Assembly: GCA_049999725.1 (NCBI GenBank)
Contig: JBNGIS010033004.1
Span: 1-64,000, forward strand
Direction of reading: 5' to 3'
From: Haplomitrium mnioides
Taxonomy: Eukaryota; Marchantiophyta; Haplomitriopsida; Calobryales
DNA length: 64,000 bases
Below are positions 21,231 through 33,017 of the stretch, one piece after another. The translations under genes were made by a program, and so were the position numbers. The first letter of the stretch is position 1, and each line of letters begins with the position of its first letter. The notes under the pieces are model-generated. The model was not told the origin of the DNA. It searched no databases and was given only the letters and a program-made list of their open reading frames with translations.

Positions 21231-21524
21231 TGCTTCTAAAAATAAAGACAAATGGCAAAAGGGGAATAAAAGTAAGGGGTGGTCCAATTAGAGTGAGAGA
21301 GAAAATAGGGGTCCAATAAGAAAAAGGCAGAAAGGGACCAATGAGGTTCCTCCACCTATGTATGCAAAGGACTCTCTATCAAGTATATAAAGAAAAGAGA
21401 ATGCCTTGTTTGGCATCTCTTACCTTGTGGGTTTTTGAAGTTCCTTATGCACTTCTCTTGTGCTCACTTATATGTGTTGTATTTGTGCTAACTTGTGTAT
21501 GTAGTGTGGGTATGTAGTGCTACA
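21231..21524 (+). repeat. LTR of an unidentified retrotransposon
   Basis: Only the 3' end is firm: ..GTAGTGCTACA at 21514-21524, followed by a PBS. TATATAAAG at 21383-21391 is the likely promoter, ~140 bases upstream of the end. The left edge is placed where homology to PM flank stops. No second LTR is visible. Confidence 0.65.
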
Positions 21525-21525
21525 A

Positions 21526-21537
21526 TGGTGTCAGAGC
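21526..21537 (+). promoter_or_regulatory. Primer binding site (iMet-like, one mismatch)
   Basis: TGGTGTCAGAGC differs from TGGTATCAGAGC by one base. It lies one base after the LTR. Confidence 0.85.
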
Positions 21538-21663
21538 TTGGTCTTCTCTAAAGAGTGTGGATTACCCCTCTTTGAAGAAGTACTTAAGACCTTTTGGAGT
21601 AGTGGAATCTCCACTTTACATTAACTCCAAGAGAGTTAAACTTTCAAATTTTCATGAATAAAG

Positions 21664-21784
21664 GATGGCGGATATCCCATCCTATATAAATGAAGATAAG
21701 AAGTTTGACTTGATGCTATGGTAGCAAATAGATAGAGGAGCATTTGTACCTCCTAGAATTCCTTTACTAAATCCTTTTAACATT
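21664..21784 (+). pseudogene. Truncated start of a retrotransposon gag
   Basis: An ATG at 21664, ~125 bases after the PBS, opens MADIPSYINEDKKFDLMLW and is followed by a TAG stop. It continues QIDRGAFVPPRIPLL before PM-c sequence takes over. Position relative to the PBS suggests gag; the sequence is too short for family assignment. Confidence 0.45.
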
Positions 21785-22729
21785 TGTGTGTTTAATATTG
21801 ACAAACATTTCTTTCGTCAATTTCTAGTGTATAATTTTGGTGATGCAAAAAATAAACATTCTAGCTTTCATCTCATTAAGATTGCCAAGTTTATGCTTGT
21901 ATCGAGTATTGTGCACAAGAGTCCCTTCTCGCAGACAAGGTGCTTTATTATAGATTGCTCAAGATCTTTGTTCCCGATCAAGCGGTCAAAGTTGAGTCTT
22001 GTGCGCGCAGAAGATTGTGTCTTCAATTTTCTGTGAGCACTGGGCTCTCTCTTTGATCCTTTGCATGCAAGTTATTCACTTCTTAATCCTATGTGCACAT
22101 TGGGTTCACTTCTTGCATAGGGTTCAATCCTTAATCTTATGCGTGCATAAGGTTCACCTTATTGATCTTCTCAAGTGGAGCTATCTCATTCAACAAAAAT
22201 CATCGTTTTCCTCAATATACTTGCCATCACACTTGATGCTTTTAGTAGTCCATTGCTTACCTCCAAAGAATTGTGGTTTGAACAAATCTCTAGCTGCCGA
22301 TTAAAAGTAACACTTTTATGTGAGTATAAATCTTGGAATTCTAGCCTCTTTTTGCTGTTAAAAACTTCAGTCATTGATCAAGATTACTAAAAGTCAACTC
22401 TTTGAAGAAACTATTCTATCAAATATTGTCAACCTCTTATGGTCTACCTAAAATAAGTGTTTTTAAAGAAAATTCCGCAAAACGACAAAATCGAAAACTT
22501 TTGGTGAAGAAAATGAAAAACAAGATTGGAAAGATGAACAAGCAATGCTTTTTATACTAACTTTTTTTTCTTGCACCTTACAAACCTACGTGTCAATAGC
22601 TCTAAGAATCTTTTTTTTTAGGAGAAGGCATTTTTTGAAATTTAGGTATAGAGGTTGTAATAATAGAAAGTTTCCTTCCATTATTGCGAGCTCACTTTCT
22701 AGTTTTTGTTTTCCTGGAATTATTGTTTT
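21785..22729 (-). pseudogene. PM-c: DUF7869-like gene remnant and promoter region, left part
   Basis: Aligned to 15340-17290 of PM-b with internal deletions. It contains the complement of the block encoding SNGLLKASSVMASIL (compare TTRASSVIASILGKN in PM-b), palindromic units at 22005-22150, and the intergenic promoter. At 22730 a Copia element is inserted; the continuation is at 41285. The LDN/GHTH core is deleted in this copy. Confidence 0.65.
22551..22652. promoter_or_regulatory. Bidirectional promoter with opposed TATA boxes (PM-c)
   Basis: Leftward GTATAAAAAG (complement of 22548-22557) and rightward GGTATAGAGG (22645-22654) occupy the same positions as the pairs in PM-b and PM-de, with CCTACGTGTCAATAGCT between them. 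The rightward box is weakened. Confidence 0.5.
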
Positions 22730-22837
22730 TGTTATTGCATGAGCATCGCACATATACACACGGGAGTCTCCAAGATGAATAAGTAGAATAAATCATAGAT
22801 GACTACTTACATAGGGTATATATTTGTCCCTATAACA
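22730..22837 (-). repeat. Copia-2 3' LTR
   Basis: 108 bp, matching 41172-41279 with scattered substitutions. Shared core: GGGAGTCTCCAAGATGAAT and GATGACTACTTACATA. Confidence 0.95.
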
Positions 22838-23588
22838 CTCCCTCTTGGCTGATTCTTCTTCAAATAATTAGCCACTTTTAGGACTATATGCTATGTAAGT
22901 CTTTAGTTCAAATCCAATTCTATATGTGGTCTCATTAAAACCCTCCCACTTTCTTCCAAGGGAATGAATGCCACCACATAAATTGATAGGCAATAATAAA
23001 TAAAAAGTATGATGATAGTATGTGGAGTGTGTGTGTAAGTAACAAAAGTCAAAAATGTCAAAATTTGTTGCTTTGAAAGTAAAGCTAATATGTGGTGTTA
23101 TTGCACGGTGTTTTTGCATACTTCATAGTTATATTTCTGCATTCTCTTCTTGTGTTCTGAAGATCTGTCTGAAAAAATGATATCAGTCTCAAAAGCTAAG
23201 AAATGATATCAGCTTCTAATATAATCTTTGCCTGTCATTACCTTTATGACATTTCAGACAAATTAGATATTTTTCAAAATAAATGATTGAATATAAAATC
23301 CTTGATCTTCATGACTAGAGGTCAGAGAGAAAAAAAAAATATAAACAATCATTGTTTGCTGCTTTGGTGTAATTCAGAATGTCTTTGTAAACCAAGCCCT
23401 TGAGTATGTGCAATATGCAGAGCAGATGGGAGTGGTTTGGTGAAGATATCTATTCTGTTATCTTTACTTGCTATCTATTGGACATTTATTTTATCACCAA
23501 GTTGCTTATAGGTATAAAAGAATCTAGGAGCAATGTGCTCAATCATGTCGCCCTTGATAAAGCCTTAAGCAACTAGGTCGACGCATGG
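22838..23588. other. Copia-2 3' untranslated region
   Basis: Lies between the RNase H end and the 3' LTR. On the element strand a short pyrimidine/purine stretch abuts the LTR (complement of CTCCCTCTTGG), where the polypurine tract should be (CCAAGAGGGAG). The DIFTK-type RNase H tail may be recognisable around 23400-23580, but only in broken frames. No other gene seen. Confidence 0.6.
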
Positions 23589-23894
23589 TCAATTGTCCTC
23601 GTATATTATGGTAGGGGACTGAAGTAGAGGTTGGCCCACATTGATGTTGATATGATCAATGAGTTGTCGGAGCCACATACATTCCCTAGTAGCTTCATAG
23701 AGTGCTATGATTTTTGCATGGTTATTCGAGGTAGTTGTAATGGTTTTTTTGGTGCTTTTGTATGAGATAGCAGTGCTTCTTTTAAGGAAGATGTATCCTA
23801 TTTGAGACTTTGCGTCATCAAGATCAAATAAATATCCAACGTCGGCATAACCAACAATATCATTTGTTGCATTTATGGGGAAGAAGAGTCCCAT
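23589..23894 (-). pseudogene. Copia-2 RNase H domain
   Basis: The frame includes NDIVGYADVGYLFDLDDAKS, with the first catalytic Asp region (usual Y.DAdY.sDp..arS). Then come GYIFLKRSTAISYKSTKKT and NNHAKIIALYEATRECMWLR, where the usual catalytic Glu in the (T)EAEY position is replaced (AKI), so activity is doubtful. It follows the RT in a slightly shifted frame. Confidence 0.85.
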
Positions 23895-23939
23895 ATCTTT
23901 TGTACATTTTAGGTATCTAAAAATGCGTTTGAGTCTATT

Positions 23940-24446
23940 CTAGTGGCGAATGGTGGGTTGGGAGTTGTGCCTTGTGAGCATCTTCACTACAAAAGATATA
24001 TCAGGTCTAGTCTGATTTGCAAGGTACATAAGGGCTCCTGTTACCGAAAGATATGGTTTTTCTGATCCCAAAGTTTGTTCATGTTTCTTTTTCTTTCCAA
24101 ACATATCCTTGGTTGGGTCCAAAGATCTCATTTCCATGGGAGTGCTCGTTGGATGAGCATTGTCCATATTGAATTGCTTGAGAATCTTGGCTGTATATGT
24201 GGACTGGTGGATCAGAATCTCATCAAGCAGATGTTCAAATTGGATGCCGAGACAGAAATTAGGTTCTCCAATGTCTCGCATTTCAAATATGTCTTTCAGT
24301 TTGGTAATTGTACTGGCAGCTAGAGTTTTATTGCCAAAAATATTTATGTCGTCTACATAAAGTGCAACTACAACACATTCAGAGCCTTGATATTTCATGA
24401 ACAAGCATGAAGCAATGTTATCATTTGTAAAATTCAGTGCCATCAT
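23940..24446 (-). pseudogene. Copia-2 reverse transcriptase, palm and thumb
   Basis: The catalytic motif is present in VVVALYVDDINIFGN. Downstream are MRDIGEPNFCLGIQFEH, ILIHQSTYTAKILKQFNMD and YLSVTGALMYLANQTRPDIS, all standard for the Copia RT C-half. This part is one open frame of 168 codons, the longest intact piece of the element. It is separated from the N-half by the repeat insertion 24500-25075. Confidence 0.92.
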
Positions 24447-24499
24447 CTCTGATTTGATACTCTAGTTCCAATTTCTGCTACTCTATTTGAGCCGATATA

Positions 24500-25075
24500 T
24501 TAATCTCAGGACTTGAACTGCCATTTGTGTGCTTGATTGATCGATTGGTGATCCTGATGTATTAGTAGAATGCTTTGCCAACTTCACATTTTTATGTGGT
24601 ATACTTTGATGATGGGGGACAAAAGGTCCACTTTGTTGTTGCTCATGTAGCTTGTATATATGTGGGACTAAAGGTCCTCCACAACGTTGTGTGCTCAAGA
24701 AATTGGTTGGCTGGACTAAAAGGTCCTTTGAAATGTTGCTTGCTCAGCGAATGCATTGGCTAGACTAAAGGTCCTTTCATTTGTTGGCCATTGAAGACAA
24801 AGGTCATTTTCCCATATTGAAGTCTTTGTAGACAAAAGGTTCATTCTAAATCATTGTGCCTCTGTGAACTAAAGGTTTATTTTTATAGTGCACATCATGA
24901 GGGACAAAAGGTCTAACCTCAGAGTTTAGACCATGAGAGACAAAAGGTCCAATCTCAGTATGTGAGCCATGAGAGACAAAAGGTCCAATCTCAATATGTG
25001 GGTTATGAGAGACAAAAGGTCTAATCTCAGTATGTGGGCTGCTTGGGACTAAAGGTCTATATGTACTGTGGTTGT
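24500..25075 (-). repeat. Tandem array inside the Copia-2 RT gene (PFVSH repeats)
   Basis: About twelve units contain GGACAAAAGGTCC or close variants on the plus strand. The unit at the 24890-25060 end is 36 bp and regular; farther left the spacing grows to ~50. On the coding strand each unit reads GPFVSHGSHTEI or similar (12 residues), and the array lies between MKAPPKL and the LIYRLKQSSRNW block of RT. The left part is frame-broken. Confidence 0.85.
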
Positions 25076-25082
25076 TCTCCCC

Positions 25083-25406
25083 CTAAATGTGAAATGCCAT
25101 TCTTGATATGAGTTTGGGAGGTGCCTTCATAAAAATTTGGGTGTCTAAAGTGCCATATAAGTAGGCAGTGATGATGTCCATGAAGTGCATAGTAAGATGA
25201 CATTGTATGGCAAATGCTATCATGTATCTGTAAGCTATAGTGTCTATGAGAAGTGAGTATGTGACATCACAATCACGTCCAAGGATTTGAGTGTATTCTT
25301 TGGCTACTAATCTTGCCTTATATCGTGTGACATTGCCCTTTGTATTATATTTGTCGACAAAAATAAATCTATAATCTGTCAAATGCATGCCAGGAAGTGT
25401 TGGCAT
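25083..25406 (-). pseudogene. Copia-2 reverse transcriptase, fingers
   Basis: KYNTKGNVTRYKARLVAKEY then FAIQCHLTMHFMDIITAYLY and GTLDTQIFMKAPPKL match the N-half of Copia RT, including the first catalytic Asp region (usual qlDVktAFLnG, here HFMDIITAYLYG). The frame ends where the tandem array begins. Confidence 0.9.
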
Positions 25407-25913
25407 ACTAGATCCAAATACTTGCCATTGTATGAGATAGTCAAGTTCCGAATTTATTGCTTTCTTCTATTGGGGCCAATCGGTTCTTGATTGTGCTTCT
25501 CATATAGATAAAGGATCAGGTATATCATTGTCTATAGATTGTGATACAGGGAATGCAAATAAATCATCCATAGTGGTATGGGTTTTGTCCCATATTTGAC
25601 CAGTATAAGAATACTCAATTGCTATTTCATTGTTTTATATTGCAATATGCAATGATATCAATGATGTTGGCTTATTCTTTGAGCCTATAGGTCTACCACG
25701 GTTTGCTTAAGGCTGTATTTCAGTGGCAGGTGGGTCAATTTTTTGAAGTCATTCTGGTGTATTGGCAGCTTCAATATGTGATTTGGTAATGTTGGTTGCA
25801 TTGTTAAATGTATCAAGTATTTTGATTAATGTTAGTTGTAAATGTAGGAGTCGTTTGACTTTGGCATCGGATTGCCCATTTTGTTGGTTGAAGTCTATTG
25901 GCAAGTGCTGGTG

Positions 25914-26902
25914 TCATATTAAGTTGTCCTCCGGTTTGGGTTGTACAGCTTTGTCCTCTTGTGTCACATGTAGAAAAGATTCTTCAAAGAATTGACACTC
26001 TGCGAATCGAGACTTAAACACATCAGAGGTTAAGGGTTCAAGATATCGGATGATAGATAGACATTCAAAACTGATGAATATATATATATATATGCCTTTT
26101 TGACATTGTGGCCCTATCTTTGTTTGATGTGGTCCTAAGATTGGGATAAGGACGAGGCAGCCAGATGTGCAAAGATGCAACATATTTGCAAGAATTCTCG
26201 CTGCAAGCTGGTGTGGGGAATTCTGATTGAATGTAGATGGTCTGTAAGGCAATAGAGATGTTGCATGCATGATCCCAAGCAGTGGTGAGGAGGTTTGAAT
26301 TTAGAAGTAATGATCTTTCTATGAGTTGTATTCTTTTAATAGCAGATTCTGCAATACCATTTTGAAAGTGTACATGTCGAACTGTATATTGTATGTCTAT
26401 CTCGGCAGATGTGCAGAAGTCATCAAAAGTTTGTGAAGAGATTCTTCTGGCATTGTCCACTCTCAGATTTCTGATTGGGTAATCAGGGAACTGTGCTGAG
26501 AGTTTCAAGATTTGGGATAGCAGCTTTAAGAAGACCATGTTTTTGATTGTAAGAAGAGATACTTCTGACCATTTGGATGATGCATCAGTGGTGATAAGGA
26601 AGTATCGGAATGGTCCCGAACGTGGATGGATAGGTTTACATACATCAGCATGGATTCTCTCAAGGAATTGAGGAATCGTGATTGTTGTTTTGTCGTGAGA
26701 AGGTGTAGTTCTCAGTTTTCCTTGTGCGTATGCTAAGCATGGGGTATGCAATAGCAGTGGGTGCAAGTTTTATGGTATGTATTTGCTATCATTTTTGATG
26801 TGGCAGAACATGTCTCGGCCTGGATGCACTAGGCAGTTGTGCCATGTGAGAGCTAAGGAGACCGGTTTCGTGGAGACATGATATGAGCATATTTTAGTAG
26901 TG
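25914..26902 (-). pseudogene. Copia-2 integrase
   Basis: Bases 26767-26902 encode the zinc-binding pre-integrase piece LTWHNCLVHPGRDMFCHIKN. The catalytic core follows in an open frame (26065-26766). D is at RIHADVCKPIHPRSGPFRYF, the second D at NLRVDNARRISSQTFDDFC, and E at HFQNGIAESAIKRIQLIERS, so the D,D,E triad is intact. The C-part frame (25914-26270) overlaps by a shift near 26070-26100, at a (TA)n run. The TR-GAG element is inserted just upstream, separating integrase from protease. Confidence 0.92.
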
Positions 26903-29900
26903 TGAGCATAGTTCTTGTCAAGAGATAAGAATCAATGTGAAGATGCTCTTTTCGGCACAACAAAATAAAAGTAAAATGGTATAGTTGTGAGTTTGTGGAA
27001 AAATATGAAAAATAGAGTGTATTGGGTTATGGAGAGAAGAAAGGAGGAAAATGTTATGTGGGACGACCTTTATTTTGGGAGAAAATAAAAATTGCAAAAC
27101 TAATCTACTTGTCGATGGCCATCCAGCCCCTACCTACATCTATTTATCTTCTTATGTGTGTTGATGGACATCTTGCCCAAGAGCCAGGTCAATCATGTCG
27201 ATAGCCGTGCCCTAAACTAGATCCGTCTAGGGGGAGAGAAGAAATAAGCGGTGGCCTTACACCCCTGTGCGGCTGCCTCTCGAAGGTAAGTAAGTGCGAA
27301 TTGCTTATATAGAGCTTCTGAGTTATGAGAGAAAACTTATGGGATAAAGGGCAAGTCTCTGCTACGACCACCCAAGAAGAAGCTGTGCTCTGCTGACGTG
27401 CGATCGACTATGGTGTTTGAGGAATTGATATGAAGGAAATCTAGGTGAAGAATTAATCTATGTGGAGTTCGAAAGGAAAAGGGAGGATCGATCTGTAAGA
27501 AGGCTCCTCCTCTGTGATCTGTTGGATTGAGAAGATTGAATTGAAGGAAAGAATTTCTTCTCTGCGAGGCGGTGTTGAATTGCTTGGTGCGTCGATGAAG
27601 TGTAAATGATTCGAATAACAATGTGATCACGTTAAGCGCTCGAAGAGGATGCTACAAAGTGAAGGCTGCAGACTACGCTGAAAGCCCTGCGGAATACGAA
27701 ATAAGATAAGGAAGAAAGCGATCAGCCTGTGCGATAATGAAATCTGTGCTAGGGAGCGATGTGATGAGAAGAGAAACGTTGGATGGTTAGAAATGTGGAA
27801 GCAAAGCTCCTGCGATGGAGAAGAAGGTCCTATCCTGGTAGTGAAAGAAGAACTTCAAATATGAATGCAAGGGGATATCTCTGCGAAGAAAAATTCAAGT
27901 AGCGATGAAGGAGCAATGACTTGGCCATGGTATCTGCGCGGGGAGATGAATCAGAAAGATTGAAGAGAAGGATTCGATCGTGGAGAATCTGAAGAATTTG
28001 AAGAATCTGAAGAGTCTGTTGTCCGCGAGAAGTCCGATCCGAGGAAAGCTTCAGGACTTCGCCTTCCGAAGTGGGGAGCCCACCTAAGTTGATTCCGATT
28101 AGGCTTTCTAAGTGGGGAGGACCGGTTAAACTGGATCCGATTAGGCTTACAAAGTGGGGAGGACTTGTTTAAAGGGTTCCGATATGCCATCCGAAGTAGG
28201 GTACCACACTTAAGAGGGATCCAAAGTGGGGAAGGATTAAGCGGCCGAAATGGTGATATATAGACTATCCGGATTGAAGGGAAGTAAGTTTGAAAGTTTG
28301 AGTCGGACGGGGTGAAAGTTTGAATTTAGCCAGAGATTGAAAGTTCGAAAATGGTACAAATTCGAGAGACAAAAGTTCGACCGGGTGGTTCTGAAAATTC
28401 GAGGATCTGATTTTGAAGGCGAGTGTTGTTCTTACACCGAGCTCCTGATGAGATCGATCGGCTACTGTGAAGACTTCCTTTCCTGTGGAATCAAAGATGG
28501 CTGAATTGAAGAACGGAGATTGAATGATTGGTTTGTGATTGATTCAAGTGAAGGATGATTCGAAAGGAAACGAATGAACGTTGCGAACTGATCCATGCAA
28601 GCTCCTTGTTGTGAGAATTAAAGGAAAGAGGCGATCGGAAGGGGATTCCTTGTATGGAAGGGAATACCTGCTAAACATTCAGAGGAAGGAATGTTGTCAT
28701 CGATCTGAATGGAAGCAATTGAGGTTATGCGCGCGATAAGGAAAAGGTGAGCGAGGAGATTCCTTGGAAGAATCGAATTGCAAGCGAACAACCTAGGGCA
28801 AAAATGTTCTATGAGAGGAGTTTGCCAGGATTTGACGAGGGAGTGCAGAGGACTTTGCTAAAGAAGAGTCACATTAGGAAGGACATCAACGTGAAGATTC
28901 TGGCTCGTGGTGCAATCGAGTAACAAAACATGAAAGCGAAATGAAGACTCGTCCTGCTGGAGAAGCAATCGAATGAAGGGGGAGGTCTTCTGCCANNNNN
29001 NNNNNNNNNNNNNNNNNNNNNNNNNNNNNNNNNNNNNNNNNNNNNNNNNNNNNNNNNNNNNNNNNNNNNNNNNNNNNNNNNNNNNNNNNNNNNNNNNNNN
29101 NNNNNNNNNNNNNNNNNNNNNNNNNNNNNNNNNNNNNNNNNNNNNNNNNNNNNNNNNNNNNNNNNNNNNNNNNNNNNNNNNNNNNNNNNNNNNNNNNNNN
29201 NNNNNNNNNNNNNNNNNNNNNNNNNNNNNNNNNNNNNNNNNNNNNNNNNNNNNNNNNNNNNNNNNNNNNNNNNNNNNNNNNNNNNNNNNNNNNNNNNNNN
29301 NNNNNNNNNNNNNNNNNNNNNNNNNNNNNNNNNNNNNNNNNNNNNNNNNNNNNNNNNNNNNNNNNNNNNNNNNNNNNNNNNNNNNNNNNNNNNNNAAGAC
29401 TCGCTGCGTTGGGAAAGGAAAACGAGATGAAGACTCTTCGGGCTGGAATTCTTCATCGAAGGATTCTCTTGAGGCAAGGTAATGTGAAGAGTGTTTCTGC
29501 GAGGGATCGAATTGGAAGACTGCTACGAGGAGGAAATCGATCGAGCTGATGCGCAATCAGGTGGTATTAAATTTTAAAGGAATGAGAAGGAATTGGAAGC
29601 AAAGGGTCCGAGGTCCGAAGAAGGCTTCGGAACTTCACTTTCCGATATGGGGAACCTCAGTAAAGGGGGTTTACGTTAAGTGTTCGAAGTGGGGATCCGA
29701 AGTGGAATCCCCTGTTAAAATGGTTCCGTGTGGGGATCCGAAGTGGAGTTCCATGGTTTAAATGGTTCTGATGTGGAGTTACGAAGTTGGGGGGACCGAT
29801 TAGGAAGGTTGCTTTCTGAGGAGATCGATGGGCTCAATATTGGCGAAATGGTGATATTTGAAATGGTGACTTCTCGGTGTTTTGCACGAAAGGAAAAAGG

Positions 29901-31435
29901 GAGTAGTTTTTATAAAGAACTATTTCAAAAATTGGTTAAGTTAAGAAGTAAGTTCTAATATCGAGTTAGTGAAAGGGACCAATAGGAGCAAAGGAAAATT
30001 TACAAGAAAGAAGAAGGTCCACGTCGAATCAGATGAAGGCAAAGTGATGATTGGTTGCAATTTTGGCACCAAGGTGACGATTGAGAAAGATGGCCTCGAA
30101 GGAGGAAGTTCGACGGCGAAACCATGATTTATATGAGCTACGAGGGAGAGGAACTCTAACATTTGGAATGATCGAAATAGCCTCCTCTGAGATTGAAGGT
30201 TAAAAATTAGAATAAGAACTAATGTGAGTAGTTCGTTCTTATTGCGAGCGAACCGAGTGTAGATTAGTTAGATGTGTTATTTAGTTTAAGAACCACTTGT
30301 GAGTGGTTAGTTCTTATTAAGAGCCTAGGGAGAAAAAGTTAGTCTCTCAAGGCAGATGTAAAATATGTAAAGTCTTGATTGAGCCGTTAGTTTGAGCAGA
30401 ACAGGGAGAGGGGTACAAGTCATTTGTCAAGCTCCTGTTCCAGGGTTCTCATTGTACATGTATGCTTCAAGAAATATACAGAGAGTTCATGTTTGTGAGG
30501 TCTCTTGCTCTTATTTTTTATTGCATATTCATGAGGAGCAGTTTTGAGGATGGAGTATGAATTCAGAAGTTAGAGTTGATTGATGCATTTGTGCAGTTGG
30601 CAATTGGGAGGATCAGACAATTTAGCATCAAATGAGTGCATGGAGGGAGGTGCTTGAAGTGGTTTTGCTGGTGGGGATGTGGTCTGAGTCTCAGGTGGTG
30701 ATTGGTGAAGGTTTGAATGATCAATCAATTCTGCTATGAGTTCTATTCTGTTTTTTGTTTATTAAATTTGTAAGGAGAGGACCTGCTGTGATTTTCCAGT
30801 TAGTGGATTCTGGTTGGGAGATTGGAGCAGAACAAAGAAGGCTCAGGTTTGTGTGGGGCTAGGGACTAGGTGGTCATTTCAACAAATAAACAAAGTGATT
30901 GGTGGTTGGAGGAGCAGCACTTGGATGTGAGACCAGGTGGGTCGTTCCATAGTTGTGTTCTCAGCATCAAGCTCTGGGATACCTTGGGTTGGAGTGGCTT
31001 GAGTGTCTAATTTGAGGAAAAGAGAGATGTTGTAACGAGGGTAGGCACTGGAGTGTTGGTTCGAGATATTCTTGCAAGTTGGGTAACTGGTTGCTTGTGA
31101 ATTTCTCTGAGTCAGCTAAAGTTTAAAATCACCCTGTACAGCAGCTGTCTGATTGCAGAAATGTCAATCATACAGTTTGGGTAGTTCTTGGTTTTTGTTC
31201 TGTGTTAGTGAGTAGTTGGAAGTATTTTTGTGTGTGATTTGTGGAGGAAAAAGGTTGTCAGTTCTAGAGTGGAGAGCGGTCCACCTCTGAACTGATATAG
31301 TGCAGTTTTAGAATTCTCTAAAGAATCTGGAAAGTCGGTAAAAGTGGTTCAAGAGCAGATTTCTATATAGATCTTGCGCAGTTCGATCTCAGGTTGTTCT
31401 TTTCGGGGTTGGAGTACTACTGCTATGCTACGACA
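26903..31435 (+). repeat. TR-GAG 5' LTR (4.5 kb, with a 400-base N gap)
   Basis: Aligns over its length to 33528-37809. N gap at 28996-29395; the other LTR has only ~215 bases there (35551-35765), so the gap length is probably a placeholder. Degenerate GAAGTGGGGA..GGTTCCGAT repeats occur at 28060-28240 and 29640-29790. The LTR pair differs by many substitutions and small indels (one of roughly 70 bases near 28510-28585), so the insertion is not recent. Confidence 0.92.
28996..29395. other. Assembly gap (400 N)
   Basis: Within the TR-GAG 5' LTR. The 3' LTR shows about 215 bases at this position. Two further gaps of 10 N lie at 6871-6880 and 12445-12454. Confidence 0.99.
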
Positions 31436-31442
31436 GGTTTCT

Positions 31443-31460
31443 TGGCGCCATTGTCGGGGA
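31443..31460 (+). promoter_or_regulatory. TR-GAG primer binding site, Asp-tRNA type
   Basis: TGGCGCCATTGTCGGGGA lies seven bases after the LTR. It matches the 18-base tRNA-Asp complement TGGCGCCGTTGCCGGGGA, used by Athila/Tat-type Gypsy elements, at 16 of 18 positions. Confidence 0.85.
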
Positions 31461-31661
31461 TCTATTTTCTAGTATTTGCTCTTGAAGTGTATATAGTGTT
31501 ATCAGAAATGTTGAGGACATGTTTTACTCGCTGCTATTAGTTTCTGTTCTTAACATCCTGTTGGGTTCTGTTTTTTTTAGTGTTCTATTTTTGTGTTTTC
31601 TTTTCGGTTTTGAAAATTCAGAGAAGAAGAATTCTCTTTTGGTTAGTAGCTAGAAATTTGG

Positions 31662-33017
31662 ATGCGTGAAATTTCAGACAAGGGTAAGGAGAGACAAAGA
31701 AAAGAGAGAGAAGAAAGACTGGAGAGACGAGAGGAGTTGAAATTGAAGTGTAAAGAAGTGAAAGATGTTGGTAGCGAAAAGGAACCTACAGAAGGGGGAG
31801 CTCAACCTTCTGGGCCTCAGTCGCCTTTGGCTCAGTTTCAGTGGACAGATACTACTTCTCTTGGTGGGATTATTGGGTTAACATCATTCCTAAAGATAAA
31901 CCGATCTTCTTCTACTTCTTCTTCATCTTCTTCTAAGAAGTCAGCCACACCAACCAATACTCAAGGTAGTGGGGCTGTGCAATCAAGTGTTGTTCTGAGA
32001 ACAGGTGTGACGCCAGTAACACTGTTCCCAGTAACAACCAATTCATGATCAGCGATGGTTCAACCAGCAACTGTGGGAGGCTATCGAACAAAACTGAAGT
32101 ATCAAGTGTTCAAAAGGAGATCTAAAGATGATGTAGACACATGGGTCAAAAGATTTGAAGGAATAAGCAGAGCTAACCTGGAAGATTCAAACGCAGACCG
32201 GTTGAGATTGGTGGATGCGCTGTTTTCAGGAAAGGCAAGAGAATGGTACGATAATTTGGGAGTGATTTTTGGTACATGGGCAGATCTTAGGACAGCCCTG
32301 GTGACAGAGTTCAGAGGGGCAGCATATTCAACAAGGATCTTGACTAAGCTGAACTCTATTAAGAAAAAGAAAAAGAAGGCAGTCAGGAATTATTCTCATA
32401 GGTTCAAGATGATGCAACAAAAATTGGGCATTGTGAATAGCCCTATGGTGGATCTGGAGTGGTACCTAAAGGGATTATCCAAGGTAGAAGGACGATACGT
32501 GAGACAATCAGGAGTTGCAACTCTGGATGAAGCTATCAGAGCTCTGGAAACTTATGAAACTGCAGAGTTGGGGGAGAGACTTAAAGATTCTCAGTCTAGC
32601 AGTAGTGAAGAGGACAACAAGAAAAAGAAGAAAAAGAGTAAGAAAAAGAATAGCAAGAAATCTAAGAAAGTGCAAGAAAGCACTAGTTCAAATTCAGAGG
32701 AGGAATCAAGTCCAACTGAAGAGAAGGAATCGTCGTCTTCCTCAGATTCAGAGGACAAAAAGAAGAAACCAAAATCGAAGAAAGGAGAGTATCGATTGGG
32801 CAAAAAGGATATGAACGAGTTGACAAAGAAAATGGAGCAGATGGTGATCAAGCAAGCTGCCAACTCCAGGAAAAGAAGATCCACAACTCCTTTTAGAAAC
32901 AACGTGTGGTGTACCCGATGCAAGAAAGAGAGACACATGGAACAGGAATGTAAGTACCCACCAACTACTGTCATGTATGCGCAAGCGCCTTACTGGGTTG
33001 AGGAAGAGCCCAGATGA
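31662..33017 (+). pseudogene. TR-GAG gag, main part (one in-frame TGA)
   Basis: The frame opens at 31662 (MREISDKGKERQRKEREERL), runs through a charged and Ser-rich N-part, meets TGA at 32046-32048, and continues in the same frame to 33017. The second part has a Retrotrans_gag core: DDVDTWVKRFEGISR, DALFSGKAREWYDNL, TWADLRTALVTEFRG and VRNYSHRFKMMQQKLG. Then come a long Lys/Ser/Glu tract and a zinc knuckle CTRCKKERHMEQEC (CX2CX4HX4C). The single TGA may be a mutation or, less likely, a regulated stop. The segment 32055-33017 alone would give a 320-residue Gag. Confidence 0.88.

Noticed and set aside
28858-29556. Long open frames across the N gap
   Set aside because: They are open only because N is not a stop; the matching sequence in the other LTR is non-coding.
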